From: a halophilic archaeon
Lineage (GTDB): Archaea > Halobacteriota > Halobacteria > Halobacteriales > Haladaptataceae
Direction of reading: 5' to 3'
Length of the DNA stretch: 64,000 nt
Assembly (NCBI GenBank): GCA_003298465.1
Contig: QNGA01000001.1
Location: forward strand, 1,116,001-1,180,000
Position numbers and translations under genes: made by a program. Position 1 is the first letter of the stretch; the number at the start of each line of letters is the position of its first letter. The notes below the pieces were generated by a model. It saw only the letters and a list, made by a program, of their open reading frames with translations, was not told the DNA's origin and made no database searches. Below are positions 1-8,826 of the stretch, piece by piece.

Positions 1-547
1 GTGCTGCTCGCGGGGTGTGACAGGGAATCGTTGGTTCATGGATGCTGGTCGTTCGGCCCGAATCCGCCGCCGTGGGGCGACGGGCGGCCGTTATCCTCCC
101 CATGCCTACCTGTCCTCTTTGTTATACGCTGCCTGTCCGGCGGTAGCGCCGAACTAGCACCGGCGGCGTCCTGCGAATCGACGGGGTCAAGCGACGAAGA
201 CGGAACCGAGCCGACGACCGGGGTAACCTCGGCGTGCGGCGTCGAACCGGAGCGCGTACGCGATACGTATCGCCCGCGAGCGGTCGGCTGACGCGTACGT
301 ACGGGCCACGTACCGACCCGGAGCGAGCGGACTAACGTCGAGCGGGACGGTTTGGTCCGGTTTATCGACCGCGCCGAGACGGGCGGACGCGGCGCACGTC
401 CGGGCTACCGACCGACAGCACCTTGGTAACAAAGTAGGGAAACCGCGACAGACGGTGTATGCGGTGGTGGAACCCGTGACTACAGGGTGGTCACGATCCG
501 GAACGGGGGTGTACTGTTTCCGATGATAGAGCGACAGTCTCGGTGCA
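1..547. other. Left edge without a supported gene
   Basis: The open frames here are short, rich in Arg, Pro and Ser, and match no family I recognise, so I treat them as chance frames. A minus-strand gene may start near 103 or 39 and leave the window, because a copy of the shared CTTTGTTATACGC element lies just upstream of both positions; too little of it is inside to name it. A weaker copy, GGTAACAAAG, lies on the plus strand at 425-434, about 114 bases before the first real gene. Confidence 0.5.
117..129 (-). promoter_or_regulatory. Shared surface-gene promoter element, copy 1
   Basis: Read on the minus strand this is GCGTATAACAAAG. It is one of eight near-identical elements in the window. 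It points out of the window, with minus-strand ATG codons 14 and 78 bases downstream. It matches the copy at 14935-14947 over all 13 bases. Confidence 0.5.
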
Positions 548-1099
548 ATGGCTAGTTCCGGACTCTCGCAGGACCAGGTATTCGAAGTTCTCAAGAGTCC
601 CAGGCGGCGATACGCGCTCTACTACCTTCGGCGCGAAGGAGGGTCGGCCGAGCTATCGGACCTGACCGAGCAGGTCGCCGCGTGGGAGAACGACACCACG
701 CCCGGCGAGCTGACGACCGAACAGCGCAAGCGAGTGTACATCTCGCTGTACCAGACGCATCTACCGAAGCTCGACGACGCCGACATCGTCGACTACGACG
801 AGGACAGCGGCGAGATCACCCTGTCCAGGCGGGCCCGGGAGCTCGACACCTATCTCGGCGACGTCTCCAGACGGGAACTCCCCTGGGACCGATACTACCT
901 GGCGCTCTCGCTGGCGAGCATCGCGCTCGTCGCTGGCGTCTGGCTCGAGGTGTACCCCTTCTCGACGCTGTCGGGGCTGACGGCGACGGCTATCGTCCTC
1001 GTCGTGTACGGCGCGTCGGCGCTCTTCCAGTACCTCTACTACCGTCACGGGGCCGGTCGGGAGACGCCACCCGAACTCCGGCGGGCCGACAGTCAGTGA
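548..1099 (+). CDS. DUF7344-type winged-helix protein with two membrane helices
   Basis: The protein has 183 residues. Residues about 10-105 form a winged-helix domain of the haloarchaeal DUF7344 type, with the hallmark VFEVLKSPRRRYALYYL at 11-27 and LYQTHLPKLDDADIV at 67-81. Two hydrophobic helices follow (about 116-134 and 142-163), so this looks like a membrane-tethered transcription regulator or sensor; its ligand and targets are unknown. A soluble 120-residue member of the same family lies at 34769-35131. The gene stands alone, and the nearest upstream element is the weak GGTAACAAAG at 425-434. The family assignment is from pattern recognition; the regulatory role is inferred. Confidence 0.85.
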   Translation: MASSGLSQDQVFEVLKSPRRRYALYYLRREGGSAELSDLTEQVAAWENDTTPGELTTEQRKRVYISLYQTHLPKLDDADIVDYDEDSGEITLSRRARELDTYLGDVSRRELPWDRYYLALSLASIALVAGVWLEVYPFSTLSGLTATAIVLVVYGASALFQYLYYRHGAGRETPPELRRADSQ

Positions 1100-1226
1100 C
1101 GAGTCGTCGTCCGCGGCGCGGCGGTAGCGTCGCGCAGGTCGTCGTTCGCGGGAGACCGCTGAATCGGGGGTCGCCGCGGTCGAAAGGAGAGGCGGTGGGG
1201 CCGAAGCGAAGCGAGACCGAGTGGCA

Positions 1227-1466
1227 CTACAGTTGGTGTTCGAGGTTGCAGACCACGTCGTCGTCGGCGAGGACGAACGCCTCGTCGCGCAGCATCTCCT
1301 CGTCGGCCGGGAGGAACATCAGCCTGTCCGGTCCGCTATCGCGCGTCCGGACGACCTCCCAGTCGTCGAGTTCGTAGTCGAGGTCGCGTTCGAGGTCGGG
1401 GTCGTCCGGCACCCGTCGCCAGTCGTTCCTGGAGGCGTTCCGACCGGGCGAGGACTCGTAGACCAT
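1227..1466 (-). CDS. Small acidic haloarchaeal protein, function unknown
   Basis: This encodes 79 acidic residues from ATG 1466. A GTG at 1478 in the same frame would add MRTE and overlap the stop of the gene before it. It lies one base after the stop of the beta-helix gene at 1468-2964 and is probably translated from the same transcript. The sequence contains RNDWRRVPDDPDLERDLDYE and DRLMFLPADEEMLRDEAFVL, and the composition is typical of haloarchaeal cytosolic proteins. There is no signal peptide, membrane helix or metal motif. I do not recognise the family with certainty. Confidence 0.7.
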   Translation of the reverse strand: MVYESSPGRNASRNDWRRVPDDPDLERDLDYELDDWEVVRTRDSGPDRLMFLPADEEMLRDEAFVLADDDVVCNLEHQL

Positions 1467-1467
1467 C

Positions 1468-2964
1468 TCAGTTCTCACCCGGTTCGAGCGTGACGGTCGC
1501 GGGTCCGTCGACTTCGAAGCGAGTGAGCCGACCGGAGAAGCGGTAGCCGTCCTTCGCGTCGACGATGCGTCCGTTCACGCGCTTGCTCTCGACGGTGTCG
1601 TGGGCCTCGACGCGACCGAGGTCGCCGCTCCCCCGCACCGTACCGCTCACGTCGAACGAGTACTCGCTGACCGCGTTCGGCGACCCCGAGCCGTCGACGA
1701 CGAGCGCGTTCGGCAGTCCGACCTCGCCGGACGAGACCCGCTCGCCATTGAGGAAGACGGTCGCCGTCCCGTCGATGTCGAGGTTCGTGACCGCGCCGCC
1801 GAAGCGGTAGCTGTCGGTGCCGCCGGCGACGGCTCCGGTCGCAGTCCCGTCCTCGACGGCGTCCTCGGCGTCTTTCGTCGCGTTCCGGTCCGTGCTCTTG
1901 CGGAGCTTGCCCGAGACGGTCAGCTCGTAGTCCGTCGTGGTTCCGGCGTCGGAGCTGGCGATGCTGATGACGTTCGGCAGTCCGCGCTCGTTCGCGACCC
2001 TCCGTACGGTCGCCTGCGCGGCGTTGCCGGACGAGGAGCCGTCGGCGGACTGCTTGCCGGCCCCGTTTCCGGACGACCGCTTGCCGGAGCTGCCGCCGGT
2101 TCCGCTACCGCTGGCGGCCGCTTTCGCCGACATCGGGACGCCCTTCGGGGGTGTGAGGTCAGCGTCGTCGCCCGTCCGGGTGTTCGTCTTGGTCACCGAA
2201 CCGCCCTTCGCGGTGGCGATGGAGCCGACGACGTCGCAGTTCCGGAGGTGAGTCTCGCCGTACCACGACCAGACGGCGCGGGTGGTCGTCGACCCCGGCG
2301 CGGAACATCCCTCGCCGCAGGGGTCGTTGCCGGTCGCGTCGACCACGGTGTCGGTCACGTTGCAGGGCCGCTCTTTCGCGTTCAGGCGGACGTTCGAGAT
2401 GGTGTTCGCCGTGAAGTACGACGACTCGATGTGGAGGTTGCCGCCGTATCCCTGCGCGCCGGGACCGGAGCCGTAGAGACCGTTGTCGATGAACCCGGCG
2501 ACGTGGACGTTACGGAACGTGATAGTGCCCTTGTGCGGCATGTTGGCGTCCACCCAGATGCCGCCAGAGCCGCTGCGGGCGACCTGGCCGTCGCCCATGT
2601 AGACGTTCTCGACCAGGCCGGTGCTCTCCACGTCGGCGACACCGGGCGTCATGAGGTAGTGACCGCCCGGGTGCGTACCCTTGAACCCGACGTTGCGGAT
2701 GGTCCAGTTCGACCCGCTGGTGGTGACGAGGGCCGACGCCCCGTCGGCGGTCATGTCGATGAGCTTGTTCTCGAACGTCTGGCCGTCGCCGACGTCAATG
2801 GTCTTCGTCTCCCCGGCGGGGACTGTAATGGTGTCGTAGTTCGCCGCGGTCGCGGTGCCGGCCGCCGCGGCCGAAACCACTGCCGCACCGGCGAGTTTCA
2901 GATACGAACGGCGGTCGATGAGACGGTCTCGTTTCGAGTCGCGTACCGTTTCGTCGCGTGCCAT
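1468..2964 (-). CDS. Tat-exported parallel beta-helix protein with two C-terminal repeat domains
   Basis: The protein has 498 residues. Residues 1-41 are a twin-arginine signal (DRRSYLKLAG, then an Ala-rich core), so it is exported folded. Residues about 42-275 look like a right-handed parallel beta-helix, with short strands such as NWTIRNVGFKG and repeated 'asymmetric' Asn/Gly turns, the fold of pectate-lyase-like proteins; no catalytic set is evident. A Ser/Gly linker (about 280-320) leads to two tandem domains (328-415 and 416-498), each starting GLPN and containing a YRFxG strand. This repeat type is common in haloarchaeal secreted proteins. It is a paralog of the next upstream gene, which lacks linker and repeats. 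Substrate is unknown; a surface carbohydrate-binding or structural role is inferred. Confidence 0.88.
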   Translation of the reverse strand: MARDETVRDSKRDRLIDRRSYLKLAGAAVVSAAAAGTATAANYDTITVPAGETKTIDVGDGQTFENKLIDMTADGASALVTTSGSNWTIRNVGFKGTHPGGHYLMTPGVADVESTGLVENVYMGDGQVARSGSGGIWVDANMPHKGTITFRNVHVAGFIDNGLYGSGPGAQGYGGNLHIESSYFTANTISNVRLNAKERPCNVTDTVVDATGNDPCGEGCSAPGSTTTRAVWSWYGETHLRNCDVVGSIATAKGGSVTKTNTRTGDDADLTPPKGVPMSAKAAASGSGTGGSSGKRSSGNGAGKQSADGSSSGNAAQATVRRVANERGLPNVISIASSDAGTTTDYELTVSGKLRKSTDRNATKDAEDAVEDGTATGAVAGGTDSYRFGGAVTNLDIDGTATVFLNGERVSSGEVGLPNALVVDGSGSPNAVSEYSFDVSGTVRGSGDLGRVEAHDTVESKRVNGRIVDAKDGYRFSGRLTRFEVDGPATVTLEPGEN

Positions 2965-2970
2965 GCGGCT

Positions 2971-3020
2971 TCAATGCTACGTTACTGATTCAAGAAGATA
3001 CCGATTCACGCTCAATGCTA
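2971..3020 (-). promoter_or_regulatory. Promoter of beta-helix gene 1 with paired TCAATGCTA boxes
   Basis: Two copies of TCAATGCTA (2971-2979 and 3012-3020) sit 7-15 and 48-56 bases upstream of the ATG at 2964, spaced 41 bp start to start. The segment CTTGAAT (minus strand, about 24-30 bases before the ATG) takes the TATA position between them, implying a leaderless transcript. The same layout occurs at 4072-4121. Confidence 0.65.
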
Positions 3021-3093
3021 CCCGGTCGATTTAAATAGTAAGGGGAAAGAAGGATACGCTCGTTACGCCCGAGTTTCGCCGGGAAACGGGCGA

Positions 3094-4065
3094 TTACTTC
3101 CCGTTCGCTGCCTGCTCGGCGCTCTTGGGGACCTTCTTCGGAACCTTCGTCTTGGGGTTGCTACTGACGCTGGTCGTCGAAACGCTGCCGCTGGTCGTCC
3201 CCTTCACCTCGGAGTTCTTCACGGCGACCTTCCCGCCGTGGAAGCCTCCGTTGACGGCATCGTACTCCGTGACGGTAATGTCGGAGTTCTTCACGGTAAT
3301 CGGGACGTACCAGCCCCAGAATCCGCGCTTGTTGGGACCGTTGGGGTGGTGGACCGGCGCATCGTTGTTCTCGATGACGGTGTCCTTCATGTACGACCCG
3401 GGGGTCCCAAGGCGCACGTTGGCGATGTCGTTGCTCGCACAGTAACAGCCCTCGACCTTCACGGGACCGCCACCGCCGGCACCGAGTGCCGCGCCCGGGC
3501 CGCTGGCGTACAGGCCGTTGTTCGCGTACTTCTGAATGTTGCAGGACCGGAAGGTCAGGTCGCCTTGGTGAGGGGCGTTCGCGTTCACCCAGACGCCGCC
3601 CGCTTCGGCCTCGTTGGCGCTGTTCGTCTCGATTCCGTCACCCATGTAGACGTTCTCAACAAGGCCTTTACCGCCGGAGGAGACGCTGGGGATGATGGTG
3701 AAGTCCGTCGGGCCGGCTTTCCCCTTGAATCCGACGTTACGGATGGTCCAGTCGGAGCCGGAGGCGTTGATCTTCGCCGCAGCACCCTGGGCGCTCTGGT
3801 CGATGAGTTTGTTCTCGAACGTCTGGCCGTCGCCGACGTCGATGGTCTTAATCTCACCCGCGGAGACGGTAATCGTCTCGTACTGGCCCGCAGTCGACAG
3901 ACCGGTCGTTACGTTGGCACCCACTGCGGCCGCCGTCGCTGCGCCCGCCATTCGGAGGTAGGACCGCCTGCCGACGGTCTTCTCGGATCGCTCACTCTCT
4001 TCGCGGTTCGTCTCGTTTCCGCGTTTGCTCTCCGTTCGCTCGCGTGTCGTTTCGTCGCGTGCCAT
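3094..4065 (-). CDS. Tat-exported parallel beta-helix protein, short paralog
   Basis: The protein has 323 residues. A long charged N-terminal region precedes the twin-arginine signal VGRRSYLRMAG at about 31-41. The mature part aligns strand for strand with the protein encoded at 1468-2964: YETITVSAGEIKTIDVGDGQ, TFENKLID, WTIRNVGFKG and LVENVYMGDG are shared. It ends at VPKSAEQAANGK, the point where the longer paralog enters its Ser/Gly linker, so it is the bare beta-helix without the C-terminal repeat domains. No catalytic residues can be assigned. The two genes are tandem, 129 bp apart, and each has its own copy of the same promoter, which points to a gene duplication that included the promoter. 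Confidence 0.87.
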   Translation of the reverse strand: MARDETTRERTESKRGNETNREESERSEKTVGRRSYLRMAGAATAAAVGANVTTGLSTAGQYETITVSAGEIKTIDVGDGQTFENKLIDQSAQGAAAKINASGSDWTIRNVGFKGKAGPTDFTIIPSVSSGGKGLVENVYMGDGIETNSANEAEAGGVWVNANAPHQGDLTFRSCNIQKYANNGLYASGPGAALGAGGGGPVKVEGCYCASNDIANVRLGTPGSYMKDTVIENNDAPVHHPNGPNKRGFWGWYVPITVKNSDITVTEYDAVNGGFHGGKVAVKNSEVKGTTSGSVSTTSVSSNPKTKVPKKVPKSAEQAANGK

Positions 4066-4071
4066 GCAGCT

Positions 4072-4121
4072 TCAATGCTAGCTTACTAGTTTAAGTAGCT
4101 GGCGATTGATGCTCAATGCTA
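4072..4121 (-). promoter_or_regulatory. Promoter of beta-helix gene 2 with paired TCAATGCTA boxes
   Basis: TCAATGCTA occurs at 4072-4080 and 4113-4121, again 7-15 and 48-56 bases from the ATG at 4065. Between them CTTAAAC (4089-4095, minus strand) is a good TATA box 24-30 bases before the ATG. The spacing is identical to that of the downstream paralog, while the bases between the boxes have diverged. Confidence 0.7.
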
Positions 4122-4256
4122 GATTACCAATTTTTAAGGATAACGGCCGATCCGCAGCGAGCACGGTACGGCTCCGTTACCGGCGGCCTGACTCCGGAGG
4201 GAGCCGGGATACAAGTGAAAGTCGCTCTTTCTCCGTCTCTCGCAGCGGTAAGACGC

Positions 4257-4267
4257 CCATAACAAAA
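4257..4267 (+). promoter_or_regulatory. Shared surface-gene promoter element, copy 2
   Basis: CCATAACAAAA lies 51 bases before the ATG of the membrane protein at 4318. Twenty bases after the start of ATAAC comes GGTTTTGAACGTCAG, closely matching GGTTTGAACTGACAG at the same spacing before the gene at 6187. Confidence 0.6.
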
Positions 4268-4317
4268 CGAACCCGGATGGTTTTGAACGTCAGTGAGCCG
4301 TTTCGAGGAGACCTCCG

Positions 4318-5904
4318 ATGAGAGTTGCCCAAAAACTCCGCGACGTCACCATCGAAGGAACAGCAACGTCCGAACGACAACGGCACGCAGTCGCCCTCTT
4401 ACCACCTATTGTGGCCGCGCTCGCCGTGTACCTGGCGTATCTCCTCACCCACCCATTCCCGGGATACGGTGCGGGACTGTACGGCGTGATGGCCGAGGCG
4501 ATACTCGCCAACGGGTACCGGCTCCCCGCGCACGTCCCCCACTACACGTCCGGCGGGATTCCGTTCGCCTATCCGCCGCTGGGGTTCTACGGTCTGGCCG
4601 CGCTACTGGATCTGACCGGCCTCGACTACCTCACGCTCGTTCGCGTACTCCCCGGACTGTTCGCGCTGGGGTACGTCGTCGCCGCGTACTTCCTGGCGTA
4701 CGAACTGCTGGAGACGCGTCGCCGGGCGAGCGTCGCCGCCGTCGTCGTCGCCACTAGTCCGACCATCACGACGATGCAGCTCACCGCAGGCGGCGTGGTC
4801 CGCGCGCCCGCCTTCGTCGTCCTCACGGCGGGACTGTACGCGGGGGTCCGCCTCTTCCGGACTCACCGCCGACGCTGGCTGAACGCTGGCGTCGCCTGCT
4901 TCGCCGTCCTGTTGCTGACCCACCCAGTCAACGCCGCTTCCTTCGCGTTCAGCTACCTCTTCCTCTACGCCGTCCTGGACCGCACCCGACGGGGCCTCGC
5001 GCTCGGTGCCACCGTCGCGGTCGGCGGGTTTGCGCTGACGAGTCCCTGGTGGGCGACGGTCCTCTCGCGTCACGGTATCTCCGTCTTCGCGCGCGCGAGC
5101 GGAACCCACGGCGGACTCGGTCTCGAACCGCTCGGCCCCCTCCTGTTCTGGTACACGCCCAACCTCCCGTTTCCCTCGCTCTGGCACCTGCTCGTGCTGC
5201 TCGGCGGCTGTTACCTGCTCGCTCGCCGGAAGTTTCTCCTGCCGGGCTGGCTCGCCGTCTCCCTCCTCGTCTTCCCCGGGCGAGTGACGATGCTCGTCGG
5301 CGCGATGATCGCCGCCGTCGGCCTCTGGGGCGCTGCGAGCGTCGCCACGACCCGGACGCGCTCGCTTCCGGTCGGTGCCCCCACGGTCGTCGTCGCCTTG
5401 CTCTGCCTGTACGGCGCGGGAACCGGCGCGATGCACGTCGCGAACTATCCGGGCGTCGACGACGCCACCGCGACCCAGTCGTACCTCGACGACGGCGACC
5501 TCGAGGCGATGCGGTGGGTCCAGTCCGAGACGCCGCCGGAGGCCTCGTTCGTGGTCGTCGGCGACGTCGGCGAGTGGTTCCCGCTGTTCGCCGAGCGGAC
5601 GTCGCTGGTGAGCTACCGCGGGACCGAGTGGGAGGGACGGGCGACCCAGCAGCGCCACCTGCAGACGAAGCAGGCGCTGACGAACTGTCGCAACGCCGAC
5701 TGCCTGACGGCGACGCTGGTCGAGCGCGGACTCTCCCCCGACTACCTCTACCTGCCTCGCGGGCAGTACTCCTCGCTGTACCGGATGTACGAGCAGTCGC
5801 CCGAGATGCGTCCGTCGCTCGCCGCCTCAGACCGCTATCGCATCGTCTACCGGAACCGCGACGCCGTGGTCGTCCGCGTCGTCGACCTCCCGCCGGAGAC
5901 GTGA
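4318..5904 (+). CDS. Multi-pass membrane protein, GT-C-like glycosyltransferase candidate
   Basis: The protein has 528 residues and about ten or eleven hydrophobic helices up to residue about 375, then a soluble C-terminal domain of about 150 residues predicted outside the membrane. The first large loop after helix 1 (about 47-85, including GYGAGLYGVMAEAILANGY) sits where GT-C enzymes carry their catalytic acidic motif, but no clear DxD or single conserved Asp is seen there, so enzymatic activity is uncertain. GT-C enzymes move sugars from lipid-phosphate donors outside the cell. A second protein of the same general plan is encoded at 45514-47316 with the same promoter element. The pairing of each with a phosphodiesterase gene suggests a role in surface glycan assembly. 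The ATG follows GGAGACCTCCG, a weak Shine-Dalgarno-like stretch. Confidence 0.75.
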   Translation: MRVAQKLRDVTIEGTATSERQRHAVALLPPIVAALAVYLAYLLTHPFPGYGAGLYGVMAEAILANGYRLPAHVPHYTSGGIPFAYPPLGFYGLAALLDLTGLDYLTLVRVLPGLFALGYVVAAYFLAYELLETRRRASVAAVVVATSPTITTMQLTAGGVVRAPAFVVLTAGLYAGVRLFRTHRRRWLNAGVACFAVLLLTHPVNAASFAFSYLFLYAVLDRTRRGLALGATVAVGGFALTSPWWATVLSRHGISVFARASGTHGGLGLEPLGPLLFWYTPNLPFPSLWHLLVLLGGCYLLARRKFLLPGWLAVSLLVFPGRVTMLVGAMIAAVGLWGAASVATTRTRSLPVGAPTVVVALLCLYGAGTGAMHVANYPGVDDATATQSYLDDGDLEAMRWVQSETPPEASFVVVGDVGEWFPLFAERTSLVSYRGTEWEGRATQQRHLQTKQALTNCRNADCLTATLVERGLSPDYLYLPRGQYSSLYRMYEQSPEMRPSLAASDRYRIVYRNRDAVVVRVVDLPPET

Positions 5905-6148
5905 CGCCCGGCGTTCCGGACTGGCGACTGTCCTCGCGTCGCGCGACCACTGCACCGGGGCCGGACCGGGCGCACGGAGACGACCGAGCGCTCCGCGCCG
6001 ACTCACGGGCGAACGGCGCTGCCAGACGCGACGACGTCCGCGTCGGGGCGAACGACGCCGAAACGCCCCGACGGACGGTCCGCGACCGGACCAGATGTCG
6101 ACGACGGCGGCGCGACAGTACGACTCCTCTACCGGAATTCCAGCGAGT

Positions 6149-6159
6149 GCATAACAAAG
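6149..6159 (+). promoter_or_regulatory. Shared surface-gene promoter element, copy 3
   Basis: GCATAACAAAG lies 28 bases upstream of the ATG at 6187, the place of a TATA region for a leaderless or short-leader transcript. CCGG-GGTTT follows at the same spacing as in copies 2 and 8 of the set (4257 and 14935). Confidence 0.65.
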
Positions 6160-6186
6160 GCTGAAGCCGGGGTTTGAACTGACAGG

Positions 6187-7803
6187 ATGGACAGCCAACC
6201 GTTGCAGACGCTGTTAGTCGGCATCGACGCCGGCTGTCGGTCCGTCCTCGACCCGCTCTTCGAGGACGGCGCTCTCCCGAACCTGCAGTCGATCTTCGAC
6301 GACGGCACCGCCGCCCCGCTGGAGTCCCAAGTTCCGCCGTGGACGCCGAGCGCGTGGCCCTCGCTGTACACCGGCGTCAATCCCGGCAAGCACGGGGTCT
6401 TCGGGTTTCTGGACTTCGACGGGTACGACTGGGACGTGGTCAACGCGACCTGCGTCCGCGAACACGCCCTCTGGGAACTGCTGGACCGCTGTGGCCACTC
6501 CAGCGTCGTCGTCAACGCGCCCGTAACGCATCCGCCTCGGGCGTTCGACGGCGCCCTCGTTCCGGGCTACACCGCGCCGGAGGACCCCACCTGCCACCCC
6601 GAGGGCGTCCTCGACGAGGTGCGCGACGCCATCGGCGACTACCGGGTGTACGCACCGCGAGACGTGGACGAGGACGAGGCGACCGAGTGGTACCGGCGGC
6701 TCGTCGGGATGCGCGGCGAGGCCTTCCGCTACCTCGTTTCCCGGTTCGAGCCGCCGTTCGGGTTCGTCCAGTTCCAGCAGACCGACACCGTGTTCCACGA
6801 GTACCCCGACGACGACGCGAAGGTTCGAGCGGTGTACGAGGCGGTCGACGAGCAGGTGGGGGCGATTCTGGACGACTGCGACCCCGACACCGTCCTCGTC
6901 GCCAGCGACCACGGCATCGGGCCGTACACGGGCTACGAGTTCCGGGTCAACGACTTCCTGCGCGAGCAGGGGTACGTCGAGACGGCGCGAGGAGGCGACG
7001 GGATGCCCTCGTGGTCGACCATCGCCAGCGACGAACTCCGGCAGGGCGACGCCGGGAACGACCGCGGCCACGGTCTGCTGGAACGCGGACTGGCCGCGAG
7101 CGCGAAGGTCGGCATCACCAGCCAGCGCATCGGGGCGGCGCTCGAACGCGCCGGCCTCGACGAGTTCGTCGCCGAACGCGTCCCCGAGAACCTGGTCCGG
7201 GCCGCCACCGAGCGCGTGGACTTCCCCTCGTCGAAGGCGTACGTCCGCGACCGCATCGAGTGCGGCGTCCGCATCAACCTCCGGGGGCGCGAACCTGACG
7301 GCGTCGTCTCCCCCGAGCGCTACCGGTCGGTGCGGTCCGACCTCGTCGACGCGCTGGAGGGCGTTCGCACGCCCAGCGGGAACCGGGTCTTCGAGACGGT
7401 CGCGACGCGCGAGGCGTTCTTCGACGGACCGCACGTCGACAACGCCCCGGACGTGGTCACCGTCCCCGCCGACTTCGACCAGTTCCTCTCCGCACAACTT
7501 CGGGGCACCCAGTTCGGCCGGCCCCGCGAGCCGTGGAACCACAAGCGCGACGGCATCGTCGCGGCGGCCGGCGCGGACGTCGACCCCGACGCCGACCTCT
7601 CGGACGCCCACCTGTTCGACGTGGCCCCGACCGTGCTGGCCACGCTCGACGCGCCCGCGAGCGACCGGATGGACGGCGAGACGCTGCCGGTCGTCGAACC
7701 GGCGGGCGAGCAGAGCTACCCCGCGTACGACGCGGGCGAGACGGTCGCGACCGACGACGGCGACGTGGAAGCGCGGCTCGCCGACCTCGGGTACATAGAA
7801 TAG
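6187..7803 (+). CDS. Alkaline-phosphatase-superfamily type I phosphodiesterase / nucleotide pyrophosphatase
   Basis: The protein has 538 residues. The fold's metal-binding features are visible: VGIDAG near the N-terminus (D14), WPSLYTGVNPGKHGVFGF around residues 56-73 with the Ser/Thr nucleophile region, a DTVFHEY motif, and SDHGIGP near 239. These enzymes use two zinc ions to hydrolyse phosphodiester or pyrophosphate bonds, for example in nucleotide sugars. There is no signal peptide or membrane helix, so it should act in the cytosol. It ends in LGYIE, an ending shared with the second enzyme of this type in the window (42089-43675, LGYME). The next gene starts on the base after its stop codon, so the two form an operon. 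Substrate is not determinable from sequence. Confidence 0.9.
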   Translation: MDSQPLQTLLVGIDAGCRSVLDPLFEDGALPNLQSIFDDGTAAPLESQVPPWTPSAWPSLYTGVNPGKHGVFGFLDFDGYDWDVVNATCVREHALWELLDRCGHSSVVVNAPVTHPPRAFDGALVPGYTAPEDPTCHPEGVLDEVRDAIGDYRVYAPRDVDEDEATEWYRRLVGMRGEAFRYLVSRFEPPFGFVQFQQTDTVFHEYPDDDAKVRAVYEAVDEQVGAILDDCDPDTVLVASDHGIGPYTGYEFRVNDFLREQGYVETARGGDGMPSWSTIASDELRQGDAGNDRGHGLLERGLAASAKVGITSQRIGAALERAGLDEFVAERVPENLVRAATERVDFPSSKAYVRDRIECGVRINLRGREPDGVVSPERYRSVRSDLVDALEGVRTPSGNRVFETVATREAFFDGPHVDNAPDVVTVPADFDQFLSAQLRGTQFGRPREPWNHKRDGIVAAAGADVDPDADLSDAHLFDVAPTVLATLDAPASDRMDGETLPVVEPAGEQSYPAYDAGETVATDDGDVEARLADLGYIE

Positions 7804-8826
7804 ATGAGCGTCACCATCGAACGGAACGGAATCAGAGTAGAGCGCGCGGACGAGGACCTCCTCGGCCGCTGGAATGACCTCGTGGAGCGGTCGCCGCAGG
7901 GCGACCTGTTCCACCGCCTGGACGCCCTCCGCGTCCAGGCCGACCACACGGGCGCCGACCTCCACCCCCTCGTGGGGTTCAAGGGACAGGAGGCGGTGGG
8001 ACTCTTCCCCGCCTTCACCATCACCAGGGGCGGCGTGGCGACGGCGTTCTCGCCGCCGCCGAACCTCTGGGTTCCCCACCTCGGTCCCGCCCTGCTGAAC
8101 ATGGAGAAGCTGAAGCGCCGGAAGGCCGAACGCCGCCACCGCCGGTTCGTCGACGGCTGCCTCGACTGGCTCGACCAGGAGTGCAACCCGAAGTACGTCC
8201 ACGTCCGCACGGGCGGGCGGTACGAGGACGTGCGCCCCTTCGAGTGGAACGAGTTCCAGGTCCAGCCCCGCCACACCTACGAGGTGGACCTGACGCGGAG
8301 CGAGGACGACCTGCTCGCGAGTTTCAGCAGCGACGCCCGGAGCAACGTCCGCACCGACGACGACCGCTACGAGATCCGCGTCGGCGGTGCCGACGCCATC
8401 CGGCGCATCGTCGGACAGGTCGAGGCCCGCCACGAGGAACAGGGCGAACCGTACACCCTCGACGCGGCGTTCGTCGTCGCGCTCCGCGACCGCCTTCCGG
8501 AGGGCGCGGTCCAGCCCTACGTCTGCGAGGTCGACGGCGAGTTCGCGGGCGGGATGGTCGCGCTGGCCGACGACGAGTGCGTCTACCGCTGGCAGGGCGG
8601 TGCGAAACACGACGCCGACGTCCCCGTCAACGACCTCGTCGACTGGGCCATCATGACCGACGCGATGGACGACGGCGTCGCCCGGTACGACCTCGTCGGC
8701 GCGAACGAACAGCGCCTCTGCAGCTACAAGGCGAAGTTCGCGCCCGAACTCGTGCGCTACTACAGCATCGAGCGCGGCACCCGGATGATGAACCTCCTCT
8801 CGGACGTGTACAAGCGGTTCCGCTGA
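7804..8826 (+). CDS. FemAB-like GNAT-fold acyltransferase
   Basis: The protein has 340 residues and starts at the ATG immediately after the phosphodiesterase stop, so it is translationally coupled. The second half has the features of FemAB/BioF2-type proteins with a GNAT fold: DLTRSEDDLLASFSSDARSN, the segment FAGGMVALADDECVYRWQGG and the closing LVDWAIMTDAMDDGV and RLCSYKAKFAPE. FemAB proteins add amino acids to cell-wall precursors in bacteria; relatives in exopolysaccharide and exosortase loci are thought to modify glycan or protein substrates. Archaea have no peptidoglycan, so the substrate here is unknown and an aminoacyl or acyl decoration of a surface glycan is only an inference. There is no membrane helix. 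Confidence 0.85.
   Translation: MSVTIERNGIRVERADEDLLGRWNDLVERSPQGDLFHRLDALRVQADHTGADLHPLVGFKGQEAVGLFPAFTITRGGVATAFSPPPNLWVPHLGPALLNMEKLKRRKAERRHRRFVDGCLDWLDQECNPKYVHVRTGGRYEDVRPFEWNEFQVQPRHTYEVDLTRSEDDLLASFSSDARSNVRTDDDRYEIRVGGADAIRRIVGQVEARHEEQGEPYTLDAAFVVALRDRLPEGAVQPYVCEVDGEFAGGMVALADDECVYRWQGGAKHDADVPVNDLVDWAIMTDAMDDGVARYDLVGANEQRLCSYKAKFAPELVRYYSIERGTRMMNLLSDVYKRFR

Noticed and set aside
425..434. GGTAACAAAG as a ninth copy of the shared element.
   Set aside because: It lacks the CAT/TAT before AACAAAG and the second block, and is 114 bases from the gene; mentioned only as a weak copy.
6214..8610. A 798-codon minus-strand frame across the phosphodiesterase and FemAB-like genes.
   Set aside because: Antisense shadow; the repeated Val/Asp/Gly/Arg stretches have no known domain.
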